From NCBI GenBank assembly GCA_026261815.1, contig JAMPIT010000712.1:372001-436000 (forward strand): DNA of 64,000 nt, written 5' to 3'. A program made the translations under genes and the position numbers. Below, in pieces: positions 42,820 to 53,535 of this stretch (the stretch's first letter is position 1; every line of letters begins with the position of its first letter). Source of the DNA: Monarcha castaneiventris obscurior (Eukaryota > Chordata > Aves > Passeriformes > Monarchidae). Under the pieces are notes generated by a model, which saw only the letters and a program-made list of their open reading frames with translations, was not told the DNA's origin and made no database searches.

Positions 42820-43585
42820 TGGGGGATGGAGGTCGCCCTGGGGTCGGGGGACCCTGCGGTGTTGGGGACAGAGGTCACCCTGGGGCTGAGAGAGACTGTG
42901 GAGTGGGGGATGGAGGTCACCCTGGGGTTGGGGGACCTCATGGTATAGGGGGTGGAGGTCGCCCTGGGATTTGGGGGCACTGCTGTTTGGTGAATGGAGG
43001 TCACCCTGGAGCGGGGGGAACACATGGTGTAAGGGGCAGAGGTCGCCTTGTGTTTGGGGGAGCCCGTGGTGGGGGGGAAGGAGGTCACTCTGGATTGGGG
43101 AACCCCGTTGTGAGGGGAGCAGAGGTCACCCTGGCTCTGGAGGAACCCATGTTGTGGGACAGCAAGGTCACCCTGGGGTTGAGAGACCCCGTGGTTGCCC
43201 TGGGGTTGGGGGTCCCTGTGATGTGGGGGGTGGAGGTCACCTTGGAGTTGGGGGACCCCACTGTGTGTGGACTGATATCACCCCAGAGTTGGGGGACCCC
43301 ATGACACTGAGGGTGGTGGTCACCCTGAGCTTCAGGGGACACTGTTGTTTGGGGGATGGAGGTCACCCTGAGGCAGGGGGACCCTGTGGCCTGGAGGATG
43401 GAAGTCGCCCTTGGCTTGGAGGACCCTATTGTGTGAGGGGTGGAGGTCGCCCTGGTGGAGGAGTACCCCATCATGGGGGGACAGAGGTCACCCTGAGCTT
43501 CAGGTGCCCCGTGGTGCTGTGGGCAGAGGTCACCCTGGACTTGGGGGGACTCCATGGTGTGGAAAATGGAGGTTGCCTTGGAGCT
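42820..43585. repeat. diverged ~42-bp minisatellite (GGAGGTCACCCTGG)
   Basis: About 17 degenerate units whose anchor GGAGGTCRCCCTGG recurs every 40-45 bases, interspersed with GGGGGACCCYRTGGTGTGG. It begins less than 200 bases after exon 1b. The period near 42 keeps frames open on both strands (up to 296 codons), which explains the long false proteins here. GGTCACCCTGG contains a nuclear-receptor-like GGTCA half-site in every unit. Confidence 0.92.
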
Positions 43586-45232
43586 GGGGATCCAGCTGGG
43601 GAATGTTGTGGGGAGATGAGACCCTCTGGGTGCTGCAGCCTCAGGGTCTGGTGCCAGCTGAGGTGCTCAGTCCCCATGACCCACATTCTGGAGAGACCCT
43701 TGGGGTCATTTCCCGTGGTTGGCACAGCCCTTAGTGGCCCTGACCTTGACCCTACTCCTTGCCTTGCTGCCTGTCCCTCTCTTGATGTGGGCACACAGGG
43801 TGCTGTGTGGGGCTGTGCCTCAGTTTACCCACCTGCCAGTGCTGTATATCCATATTTCTGAACACCCAGGACGGCCGGAGCTGGGGAGGGACCGTGTTGC
43901 TGATTGAGCCTGACGCGGGGAGCCCGGGCACCGCACCCTGTGCCAGGGTGATGCCGCGGCCCCGGCGTCTCGCCTGCCTCCGCCTTCATCGCCCTACTCC
44001 ATCCTGGCTCTTCCAGCCCTGCCTGTGCCACCTGCCGTGTGCCCTTCGGCCTTGGGGCCGCCAGCTCACCGTGCCCTGCTAGTGCCCGCTTTGCATGGTG
44101 ACACGGGTGCCAGTCCCCAAATGCTGGCATCTGCCAATCGAGTGCCCCATCGGTGGCATCTGTCCCCAAGCCCTGGGCAAGTGCCCGCTGCCAACCCTTG
44201 GAGCACCAGCTGAGTGCCCCACTCTGTTCATCCCCATCCCCACCCTCCTCCCGTAGCCCAGGGCGCGGAGCTGTGGGATGGGCACCACGCGGGTGCCCGC
44301 TGGGCCCACGAGCAGGCTCGAGCTCCAGGGAGGGAGTTAATGGAGGGAAAAGGCAGCGGGAAGCCGGCGCCTCTTCCTGCGAGGGCGCGCGTGCGCCGGC
44401 GAGCACCGGGGTGAGCCCGTGTGGTTTGTGGGTGTGAGCGAGGCGAGCGTGCGCCCGGCTGCGTGTGCGCTTGGCAGCCTGTCCGTGGAACCTGCCGGGG
44501 CAGCCGGCGGCTCTGGCGGGCACGGTGGCCTGGCAGGGCTGGCCAGCCAAGGCCAGCGGGGTCCCAGGGGGGATGGAGGGGTCGGTGTGCAGGCTGTGAG
44601 CGGCAGCGTGAGCGTTGCACAAGCGCAGGGGTGTTGAGTGCTGCGTGCCCAGAGCTGGCTGGGGGCACACGGGGTGCGTGTCCCTGCACGTCCCGCTGGG
44701 CCTGCGCTCCTGGGAGCACACACGGGGCCTGTTTTGGGGCGGCTGACGGGGGTGAGGGTGAGTGTCAGCGTGTTGGCTGCGGAGATGGTGGCTTTGGCCA
44801 GGGGCCAGGCTGCTGGGGGGCGCAGGGGGGGTGCTGAAGGACGCAGGACAGTTTATTCCTTCCTGGCACGCCGGTGGCTGGGACAGGGGTATGGATTGGG
44901 GGGCAGCTTGAGGAGGGGGTGTTTGTTTTCATGGCTGCTCCTCTGTTTGTTCCTCTGTCCCCCCAGCCCTCGCCCTCATTCTGGCCTGTGAGAGGTTGAG
45001 GCCTGGAGGGGCTGTTTCTGGGGGAGCTTGTGCCTGTGCCAGCCGTGTGGGAGGTGCTGGGGGCTCTCCCCCACACCAGGGCACGCTGCCATGGGTCACA
45101 CCTCTGCCCCAGAGCTCCGGGTGTAAGGTCTGGCCTTACTGTGGGCAGCAGCAGATGGCCTCTGCCTGTCCCCAGTGGGGCCACCCAACCCAGCCCCCTT
45201 GTGCCGGCCATGCTGGGGTGCATCACCCACCT
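43586..45232. other. intronic sequence, nothing assigned
   Basis: GC-rich DNA with GTGTG-rich words around 44390-44770. No exon with full splice context recognised. Confidence 0.45.
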
Positions 45233-45295
45233 GTGGGGCGCTGGGTGCCCCCGAGGGGCTGTGGGGCGCTGGGTGCCCCCGAGGGGCTGTGGGGC
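45233..45295. repeat. 28-bp tandem repeat, 2.25 copies
   Basis: Units GTGGGGCGCTGGGTGCCCCC plus GAGGGGCT at 45233-45260 and 45261-45288 are identical, followed by GTGGGGC. Confidence 0.95.
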
Positions 45296-46129
45296 AGCCG
45301 TGCCAAGCCCCAGGAAGGCGCAGCCGGGACAGAGCTTGGCCTGGCAGCGGCTGCCCGGGCAGGCTGCCAAGGGGGATTGCCCTTGAACTGGCCCTTGCCA
45401 TGCCTCGTGCCTCACACCCCGGCTGCCCCACGTCCCCCCCGTGTCCCCCCCAGCCCCGCACCCCGCTTCCCCCCGGGCGGTTGCACCGCGGGGCGGGAGG
45501 AAGCGCCCCAGAGCTCCCGCGCCCCTAACGGCGGCCGCCTTATCTCGGGGCCTTCTGGGCCCCCCCACCCCTTATCTGCCACGGCCGTTGGCCCTGGCTG
45601 GGCTCGCAGCCCCCCCTTGGCTCCCCCCCAGCCCCCGCGGGGTCAGCCCTTGGGGGCGGCCGCTTGGCAGCCTGCCCCCTCGATCCTTTTTGAAGTTTCA
45701 AATCCATTTAAGTCAAGAGGAGGGAAAGTTATTGCCTCTAAAGCCCCTTGCGTTGAGCAGTAAATCCTCTTTGCTGGGCCAGCACCGCCTCCCAGCACCC
45801 GCGGGACTCGGGGGGTGACTGCTGGGGGGGGGTACAGCCTGAATATGTGTGTGTGTGTGTCCCCAGCACCCTGCAGGCGGGTGGGAGGGAGCGGGGACCC
45901 CAAAACACGGTCAGCATGGGGCTGGGGTTCCTTTGAAACCCCCCCAGCTGAGCAGGCAGGAGCAGCACTGCTGCTTGCTCACCATTTGCTGGCCACCTCC
46001 TTCCTTGCTGACCCTGATCTGGCCCACAGAGGGGGTTCCCCTCATGACATCAATTCCCCAGCGGTGTGGCACAGCACCCCCACTGCTGCCGTGCACCCTC
46101 TTTGAGGCCGATGGAGCGGGAGCTCGATG
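45296..46129. other. intronic sequence with a short GT run
   Basis: A (GT) run lies at about 45846-45861. A small AT-richer patch at 45678-45740 (TTTTTGAAGTTTCAAATCC, with an inverted TTTGAA/TTCAAA) sits in C-rich DNA. No exon recognised. Confidence 0.45.
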
Positions 46130-46360
46130 TGCTGCCGGCACGCCGGCGTGTTTTATTTGATTTCCCTTCTCCCGAGCTGGCAATATTTAAATATTAATGC
46201 CTGCCTCTAATTGCTGGGTCAGAGGAGCGGGGCGGCGCGGGAACGGGTGCAGGGGCGGCTGATTTTGTTGTCTCGGGGAGTGTTTGCCGAGGAAAAATGT
46301 TTGTGCACACACACACACACACACACACGTAATTTTACTCCCTTGAGATTTTCTTGGCCT
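46130..46360. promoter_or_regulatory. AT-rich island with CA microsatellite
   Basis: GTTTTATTTGATTTCCC and GGCAATATTTAAATATTAATG lie at 46147-46199. A (CA)n of about 11 units follows at 46306-46328, then TAATTTTACTCCC. The palindromic AATATTTAAATATT core is unusual in this GC-rich setting. Regulatory role inferred. Confidence 0.38.
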
Positions 46361-47539
46361 TGGGAGTGATGCGGGGAGGGGGAGGGAGGCTGAGCTGTGA
46401 TGCCACCGGGCCATCATTTTGCAGCAGGGCACCCACCCACCCCCCGCATCCGGGGGCCCTTCTCTGGCGCCCGCAGAGGGATTGTTAATGGCAGGCGAAG
46501 GGGGGTGTTTTATTTTCTCTCCGGGCAGCGCGGCGTCAGATGCTTGCGTGCTCGCTTCCTGTAATAAAGCGACCGCCGGCGCGCTTGTCACCTGCTCTCT
46601 GTTGTGCTGCCAAGCGCAGACATGCCGCTTCTTGCTGCGGGCCCTGGCGTGCTCCCCGCTGCCGCCGCCGCCGCCGCTGCCGTGCCCGCCCCGGGCGCTC
46701 GCCCCGTGCCAGCGCGGCAGTAGCAGGTGTTTGGGCAGGGTGTGATGCTGCTGCCTGTTGCCGCATGCCCCGTGCGGGTGGGGGCCGTTTAACTGTTCCT
46801 CACCGCGGCCGTGCCCCCTTCGATGCCCTCCCTGCTTGGCACCGGGGTGCCCCCGCTCCCCTGCGAGCGTTGGCGCTGCTGCTCCCCGGCGTTTGGGGCG
46901 CGCCGTGGCAGAGCCAGCCCAGCTGCAGGCAGGTGGCTCCGGTTGTCCCCAGCTGTGCTGCGCAGTTGGATCGGGGAGGGCCGTGCAGCGTGTGCCAGGC
47001 AGGGGCTGTGCAAGCTGCTTGGCGCTGCTGTTGCCCACCGTGCTGTGCCACACCGTGCCGTGCGGCTGGCTTGGGCACCACGGTGCTGCCCGCTGTGCCG
47101 TGCTGTCCCTTTGAACGTACAGCCCCCGGTGCCAGCACCTTCCCGGTGCTGTTAGGGGAATTTTGCCCGTTGGGAAATCCCTCTGCTCCCCCTTGGATCC
47201 CTCATTGCTTTGCCACCCCCCCCCCGCAGCCGTTGTTCCTTGGCTGTGGAATCTCCTTCCTCCTGCCCGCATGGCACATGAGCCCTCCTGGTTAACTGGT
47301 GTTTGCTGGGTCCTGCTCCTGTTAACCCCGGCTGGGGGAATTCTGTACCCTTGAACCTGGCAGGGAGGCTCCTTGGAAGGGGCTAACACGGGGTCTGCTC
47401 CCCCACAGGCAGCCTGGAGCGTGGTAGATGTGGGGTTTAGGGATGAATTACGCCCAAATATCCCCCGTGGAGGAGGCAGGCTGGGTTTCCCTCCTTCCCA
47501 CCCGCATCCTGCCCCGCTCCAGCCCCGGCTCCTGGCGCT
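46361..47539. other. intronic sequence, nothing assigned
   Basis: GC-rich. AT-richer spots near 46478-46525 (GGGATTGTTAATGGCAGG) are noted. No gene recognised. Confidence 0.45.
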
Positions 47540-47935
47540 GCCTTTGTTTCCCGCAGTGTAACAAGATGATGGGTTAGGGTCAAGCTGCGGGTTCATAACT
47601 TGTTGGAAGACTTTGCCGAACAATAAAGGTGTCTGGCTTTATATCTGCTCGTATTTTATCCGTGCCACGGCCTTTCCCCAGCGCCGGCCGGGATTTACGG
47701 TGGGGGATATTTGAACGTGTCGAGGCGAGCCGGGGAAGCCGAGGCCGACCCCCTCCCCACGCCTTTGCATTCAGTGCCTGGGCGCTGAAATATTTACCTT
47801 CCAGCTCCTCTGACAGTTCAAGCCGTCTCGTGAAGCAAAGGTTATTGAACTGCGAATGTTATGACATTACATTTTTGTGTCTGCACTTTCTAGATGCGTG
47901 ATGCAGCCTGAATGATAAGTGATCTCGGGGTTAAG
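47540..47935. promoter_or_regulatory. AT-rich regulatory-looking island
   Basis: Non-repetitive stretch with GAACAATAAAGGTGTC, TATCTGCTCGTATTTTATCC, GCTGAAATATTTACCTTCC, GCAAAGGTTATTGAACTGCG and GTTATGACATTACATTTTTG. It includes SOX-like ACAAT and AP-1/CRE-like TGACATTA cores. One of the longer AT-rich blocks. Confidence 0.42.
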
Positions 47936-48221
47936 GGTGGGGCTTTTTTTTTTTTCCCTTTCTGTTCCTTTCCCTCCCTCCCTGCTCTCCTCCCTGAGCT
48001 GTCAGCTCTGCTGGGGCTTGATAACGCTCCCTTTTATTGCCCTGCCTTTGCATTCCTGCTGCTGGGCTCCCTGCAGTGGAGGTGGGTGCTGGGAAGGCAG
48101 GAGAGGGACATTTCCAGCACAGCAGCAGGCTGCACTGGTGTGTGCCTCAGTTTCCCTAACCCAGCAGCCTGGTTGGTACTCCCCAGTGTAGGGAAATGCT
48201 GCATCCTCTACCCCACCAGGA

Positions 48222-48352
48222 CCAGAGAATCTCAGGATAGTATGAGCTGGAAGTGACCTCCAAACTCATTTCATTCCAACCCCCTACCATAGACAGGGAC
48301 ACCTTCCACTAGGCCAAGGTGCTCCAAGCCTTGTCCAGCCTGGCCTTGCCCT
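48222..48352 (-). mobile_element. CR1 3' end fragment, antisense
   Basis: Sequence reading GAATCTCAGGATAGTATGAG, then GACCTCC, CATTCCAACCCCCTACCATA, GACAGGGACACCTTCCACTA and CAGCCTGGCCTTG is the reverse complement of a CR1 LINE 3' UTR tail as seen in bird genomes. It is 5' truncated and diverged. Confidence 0.85.
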
Positions 48353-48769
48353 GCCATGGGGCAGGAGGTGATGCCCAGTGTCACTGGTGCCAGCCTGTGC
48401 CACGGTGCCCGTCTTGCAGCCCCATTTGTGGGATTTTGGGGGTGCTGAGGTGATGCTCTCTGGTGCCCCGTCTGTCAGGGCTCTGAGCATCTCATCAGCT
48501 GTCCCCACTTGAGATGCAGCATCCTGGTGGCCAAGTGGCCGGGGGGGACACGTGGGGAGGGGGACCAGTGACAGCAGGCCTGGGCTGTCCCATTCACACT
48601 AGAGGGCAGCAATAAACTGGATCAGTGGGCTGTGTTCTCTCCCTGGGGGCGTTGAGGGGTCGGACCCCCCGAATTCGCCCTGGCACAGTGGGTTTGCAGC
48701 AGGGCCACGCTTATTTTTCAGGAATGCTTAAACAAGCCCTTTGCAGCAGGACGAGGGCCCTCTCACTGC
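48353..48769. other. intronic sequence, nothing assigned
   Basis: GC-rich sequence with no recognisable feature. Confidence 0.45.
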
Positions 48770-49360
48770 TCGGACCCGCTGTGTCATCTCATCCCAGGAG
48801 CAAATTAATTAAGTCATTCCATAAATTTGGCTGCGTTCACTGCTGGTGAATCACATCTGCACCCCCCTTTTCCCCCCTGGCTTTTCCCTGGGCTCCCCCT
48901 CCCTGCTTGGCTCCCTGCAGGAGTCAAGATCTCACCCCACAGTGCCTGGAGATTTCCATGGGCTTGGGGCTGGCTGAGCATCCTGAGCATCCCGGGTCGG
49001 GGAGGCTGCCAGTGCTAACAGAATCCAGCTGTGCTGGCGGGCGGGCAGGGGGGCCACGGGGAAAAGGGGGAAAAAAAAAAAAGAGGTCAGGGCCCGGGAA
49101 ATTAAATGTTCATAAATGTAGGCCCGAGCGCTTAAAAAGTAGGGCAGTGCCATTAAATCTCATTAAAGTTTAATACCTATCAGTGCCACTTCAGGCAGCC
49201 CTTGGACATTGCTTTAATTTGATGGGTGTTAAGGGAGAATTATCAAATAATTGTGCTGGCTGGGGACTTGCTTTTATCATGTTACATGGAAAGCTCTCCC
49301 GGCTTTGTGCCGCACATCAAAACAGCGGCGGGTAGGTATTGTTCTGGGGAGGGGATGGGG
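48770..49360. promoter_or_regulatory. pair of AT-rich islands
   Basis: Two AT-richer parts, 48795-48860 (CAAATTAATTAAGTCATTCC, ATAAATTTGGCTG) and 49095-49340 (GAAATTAAATGTTCATAAAT, CATTAAATCTCATTAAAGTT, TAATACC, ATTGCTTTAATTTGATGG, TTATCAAATAATTGTGC), with a GC-rich gap and an A run at 49071-49082 between them. The dense TTAAAG/TTAAT words are typical of conserved noncoding DNA. Not tested. Confidence 0.4.
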
Positions 49361-49565
49361 GCGGCTGCAGGGGGGGTCCCCGCTGTCCCCGTGGCCCTCA
49401 GCGGTGGCAGGAGGGATGAGGGACACGGGATCAGGTTGTTACAGGGATTAGTTGCCCCAGCCATCAGGTTTTCCTGCCCAAATTGAACCCATCTGCCCCC
49501 AGCAGGGTTGTGCTGCCCCAGGCTGGCATTCCTGAGGGGTGGCATGAGAACGGGGAGCATCTTGC

Positions 49566-49745
49566 CATTGTCCCCATGGGTTCTGCTGTTATCCCTGTGG
49601 GCCCTGCCAGTATTCCCATGGGTCCTGTCACCATCCCCATGGGTCTTGTTGGTGTCCCCACGGGTCCTGCCATCATCCCCACAGCTCCTGCCAGTCTCTC
49701 CATCACTCCTCCTGGTGTTCCCGTGGGTCGTGCTGGTGTCCCCCA
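49566..49745. repeat. six-copy 30-bp minisatellite
   Basis: Units of the type CCCATGGGTCCTGTCACCAT recur every 30 bases with about 70-80 percent similarity. A frame-neutral period again keeps both strands open (PMG.. and TR.. repeats). Confidence 0.9.
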
Positions 49746-49959
49746 GTCCGAGCAGGGTTATGCCACCCCTTCCTGCACTCACTGCCCCAGGATGCCCGTG
49801 TGGGGCTGTGGGTGCTGCTAATTAACACTAATTTTTGGCGAGGCTGTGGGGTCTGTGGGGAATTGCAGATGGGAGGAGCCAGGGATGGCCGGCTCCATGC
49901 GGAGGCGAGGACATGGGCCCATGCATTTTTTATAGGGTGCACCCGGGGTTATTTTTATT

Positions 49960-50315
49960 TCTTTCTATTTCCTTCCTCCTCCCCTCGCTGTAAAAGTCCC
50001 TGTTGATAAAGAATTAGTGCCAGGTCGTTAGTCCTGGTTTTTATGAGATAAACCCGGGCGCAAGGTGCTGTCGTGTAAACGCCGGGGCCAGGGGAGCTCG
50101 GGGATGGGGAGAGCGGAGCCGCTGCCATGAATTATTCAGCAGCGCCTGATTTCACATTATTCTCACTGATACTTTTACAACCTGTCAGTAAATAAAAAGA
50201 TTCTACATTATTTATAGAAATGGGCCCGAATTGGGTAGGAGAATTTACTGTTGCTATTATTAGGGGCTGCTCAGCACCGCGTTAATGAGAGCCGGGTGAC
50301 GGAGAACGCTGCTTC
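49960..50315. promoter_or_regulatory. AT-rich regulatory-looking island
   Basis: GTTATTTTTATTTCTTTC, GTTGATAAAGAATTAGTGCC, ATGAATTATTCAGCAGCG, TTCACATTATTCTCACTGA, AGTAAATAAAAAGATTCTAC, ATTATTTATAGAAATGGG and GTTGCTATTATTAGGGGC in about 350 bases without tandem repetition. It has the compositional signature of a conserved element. Confidence 0.45.
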
Positions 50316-50424
50316 CCGCGGGCGCGGTGTCCCCCATGTCCTCCTGGGTGCCACCTTGCTCCCCAAGGATCACTGTGTCCCCTGTCTCTCTCTCCCTGTT
50401 GGGGCTCCATGGGTTTGGGCTGCT

Positions 50425-51232
50425 TGAAGGGGGATGTCTCCTTCCTGAGGGATGTCTTCTTCCCTGGGATGTCTTCTTCCTAGTGATGCATCCCTACATG
50501 GGATGTCCATGACAGGGATGTCGTCTTCCAGGAGGTGACATCTTCCCAGGGATGTCTCCTTTCTGGGGACACCTCCTTCCCAAACATTTCTGCTTCCTGG
50601 GAACATCTTCTTCCCCAGGATTGTGTCCTCCTGGAGACATCTTCTCAGGCACATCTCCTTCCTGACTATCACATCCTCCCAGGGACATCCTCTTCCTGAC
50701 ACTTTTCCAGAGACACCTCCCTGTGGATGACACCTTTCCAGGGACATCCTTGCGGGGGATGTCTCCTTCCAGGAGATGCTATCTTCCCAGAGACATCTTC
50801 TTCCCAGGGACAACTCCCTGTGGATGACACCTTCCCGGTGATGTCTCCTTGCTGGGGAGATCTCCTTCCAGGGATGTCTTCTTCCTGAGTGCATCTCCTT
50901 CCCAAAGCCATCGGCTTCCTGGGGACATCTCCTTCCCAGGGACCACATTTTCTCAGGGACATCCTCTACCTGGGAATGTGTCCTTCCCTGGGACATCATC
51001 TCCCCAGGGACACCTTACCAGGGACATCCTCCCTGGGGGTGTTTCCTTCTAGGGGATGACCTCTTCCCAGGGGACATCTCCTTCCCAAAGGGCATCTGCT
51101 TCTTGGGGATATCTTCTTGGGAATGTTTCCTCCCTGGGGACCACGTCTTTAGGAACATCTCCTGCCTGGTGACCACATCTTCTTCCCAGGGATGTCTCCT
51201 TCCCAGGGATGTCTCCTTCCCAGGGGCCAGCC
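50425..51232. repeat. pyrimidine-rich diverged minisatellite (GGGATGTCTCCTTCC)
   Basis: About 800 bases of loosely repeated GGGACATCTYCTTCCCAGGG and GGGATGTCTTCTTCCTGAGG modules at roughly 15- and 30-base spacing. The complementary strand is purine-rich (GGAAGGAGA) and gives long Arg/Lys/Gly/Glu-rich false frames. Not a gene. Confidence 0.9.
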
Positions 51233-51639
51233 CTGGGACGCACATCTCTGCAGGAAGAGGATGCTTTCCAATCATGATGCAGTTACCTTTCTGTCCCCAT
51301 CCAGTGAATTGTTCCCACCATGTCCATGCCCTCCTGGCTCTGCATCCCACCCTGCTGCAGGAACTGGAAGGGCTCCACTTCCAGCCTGTCCCCCCCGCTT
51401 CCCATCATTTGCCTGTCTCTGGAACGGGAGCCATCCCACCCACGCACCCGCCAGCCCCCCAGATCCCATCTGGGCTTCCCGCATCCCTGATGTGACAGCT
51501 CCAGGGAGGTGGAAAAGCATCGCACGGGGTCGGGAAGCCCCGAGGAAGGGGGGGAGCTGGGCTGTGGGTAAACCAAGGCACGGTGGCGATGGAAAAACCA
51601 GGAGGAAACCCAAGCTGTAATGGTTTGTCTGCGGTGTCC
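51233..51639. other. intronic sequence, nothing assigned
   Basis: Ordinary GC-rich sequence without gene, RNA or repeat signal. Confidence 0.45.
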
Positions 51640-52165
51640 TAAGGTGGCTGCTCCCAGCCTGCCGGTGACAGGTTTATTGGCAGGCAGGCCGGGCTGGAAG
51701 GATTGTGGGCTATTTACAGTGCTGGGGCCGTGACTTTGCGAGCAGACAGTTAACATAAATTCACATGATGGATCAGTTATCACTTCATTGAACTGGTGGC
51801 GGATCCATTGAAGGCTGTGCAGTAACATACTGTTTCCTGGCTCTGCGCAGCGCTGGGATACATTAAATACACTTTATTTATAGCTTACCATTGCTGCACT
51901 GTGGGCAGGAGAATGCAGCTTTTGCAACTATCATCTAATTTTATGATGAGCATTAAAGCAAGGCCTATAATTTGCACCTTTTTATTCATTAGACACTGGT
52001 GCAGCCATAAGTCAAGAATGCCCAGGGATTTAGATGCAGATCCAGAAGATAAACTATTGACAAGCCAGATGTATTTTTACATTAGTGTGCCTTTACAATA
52101 GTTTATGTTGAGAGTGGAATATAAATTGCATTATTAAATACGAACCACTCTTATAACCGCTGCTC
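51640..52165. promoter_or_regulatory. long AT-rich block, best conserved-element candidate
   Basis: About 500 bases of entirely non-repetitive, AT-rich DNA in a GC-rich region. Words include GACAGTTAACATAAATTCAC, GATGGATCAGTTATCACTTC, TACATTAAATACACTTTATT, CATCTAATTTTATGATGAGC, TTTTTATTCATTAGACAC and GAATATAAATTGCATTATTA. GATCAGTTATCA and CATTGAA (SOX/TCF-like) and many homeodomain cores are present. A 66-codon frame (51901-52101) passes through but lacks splice context and is probably chance. Likely a developmental enhancer; inference only. Confidence 0.5.
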
Positions 52166-52439
52166 TTCCTGCGTCTGTGCAGGCAGGGTGGGATTCGGAA
52201 CCGCAGAGCACCGAGGCTTTGCCTAATGGCTCCAGGTTGGGGGGGGGTGGGAATTGTTATTTTGGCTTATTTTATCCGTGGATGCTCTGATGCGTCAGAG
52301 CAGGGGTCTGTGTCAGCACTGTCCCTAGGAGGAGGCATCCTGAGGGATGAAGAGATGTGGGATGTCAGAGCAAAGCCATCCCAACCACGTGCCCTCAGCA
52401 GGGACCTCGGCTCGGCCGCTGCCGCCCGGCCAGCAGCGA
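52166..52439. other. GC-rich spacer between two AT-rich blocks
   Basis: GC-rich with a small AT patch at 52250-52275. No feature assigned. Confidence 0.45.
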
Positions 52440-52760
52440 GTTAAATCCTTTTGTTTCTGAGGCAATACAGTTTATATTATGAGCATGAATAAAAGATGGT
52501 TGTGCTAGGGGTAGCTGTCAGGATCTTCGCCGCCTATAAAGGCTTCTACTGTAGCTTGACAGTAAAAGACTGTGTTTGGGGACTGATGTGGTTTCTCAAA
52601 GGAGCTAAATAAATAAGGGACGCTTATTTTTACACCAGTAAAGGCTGCTGGAAATTTAAAGCCCTGTTTATCTCGCTGAAATCACGGTGTTTATTGTTAT
52701 CTCGTGGAGGGGGAATTTGCATGTTCGCTAATAATTAACCCAACCCAGCGCTTCTCCCTC
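52440..52760. promoter_or_regulatory. AT-rich block with hairpin, regulatory-looking
   Basis: GAGGCAATACAGTTTATATT, ATGAGCATGAATAAAAGATG, GCTAAATAAATAAGGGACGC, ACACCAGTAAAGGCTGC, GTTTATTGTTATCTCG and CGCTAATAATTAACCC. It includes the short hairpin at 52543-52568. Non-repetitive, close to the 51.6-kb block, so the two may form one compound element. Confidence 0.45.
52543..52568. other. short inverted repeat (hairpin)
   Basis: CTTCTACTGT and ACAGTAAAAG can pair across a 6-base AGCTTG loop: six perfect pairs, one mismatch, three pairs. It is too short for a microRNA precursor on its own. It may be a transcription-factor dyad. Confidence 0.6.
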
Positions 52761-53039
52761 CCGTACGTGCGGCGGCCCCGCCGTTATCTGGGGGGAGGAA
52801 ACGCTTGCAAATCCAATGCAAATATTGACCCTGCCTGGGCCGGGCACTGCGGTGGCTGGGTGCTCCCCGTACCCATCCCACAGCCACTGCGGGGGCAGGA
52901 GGGCAGGATGGAGGGGCTGGGTGTTGGTGTGGGGCACGAGAGGGCTGATGGGAGCCATCCCCATGGCCGCCCCATCCTTGTTTCTGCCCTGTTCCCACTG
53001 ACATCCCATCCACACTGACGCCTTTCCATGTTTCCACCC

Positions 53040-53535
53040 CATTCCCATCCCCTGTCCCCATGGCCACCCTGTCGCCATGACCACTCCATCCTTATTTCCA
53101 TCCTATTGCCATGGCCACCCCAGCCCCATTGTCACCCTCTTTGCCACCCCATTCCCACTGTCACCATGTTGCCACCCCATCCTTCTTCTCACCTCATCCA
53201 TGGCCACCCCATCTTCATTGCTACCCAATACCCATCACCACCCTGTCCCCATTCCTTTCCCCAAGCCACCCTGTCCCCACTGCTACCCCATCCATATTTC
53301 CACTCCATCTCCATGGCCACCCCTTCCCCATTGCCACTTCATCCTTATTTCCACCCTGATCTCACGGTCACCCTGGTTCCATGATCACACCATCCCCATC
53401 GCCACCTTATCCCTATTGTCACCTTGTCCCCATTGCCACCCCGGCCCTATTTCCACCCTATTTCCTTCGCCATCCCATCCCCATTTCCACGCCATCCTTA
53501 TTTCCACCCCATCCCCGTCCCCACCCCGTGGCCGC
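53040..53535. repeat. diverged CCCCATTGCCACC minisatellite
   Basis: About 490 bases of C-rich degenerate modules such as CCCCATCCCCATGGCCACC, CCATTGCCACC and CTATTTCCACC at about 18-24-base spacing. All long frames here are repeat products. Confidence 0.9.

Noticed and set aside
42971..43861. 296-codon frame with Gly/Val/His repeats
   Set aside because: Product of the 42-bp minisatellite; no splice signals and equal open frames on the other strand.
46187..47623. 478-codon minus-strand frame
   Set aside because: No domain, crosses an AT-rich island and a CA repeat, and shows mixed low-complexity sequence. No donor/acceptor logic supports it.
51901..52101. 66-codon frame MGRRMQLLQLSSNF in the AT-rich block
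   Set aside because: AT-rich blocks rarely stay open, so it was considered, but there is no acceptor, donor, Kozak context or neighbouring exon. More likely a chance frame in a conserved noncoding element.
52543..52568. Hairpin as a microRNA precursor
   Set aside because: The stem is only about 10 pairs; precursors need around 22 or more pairs.
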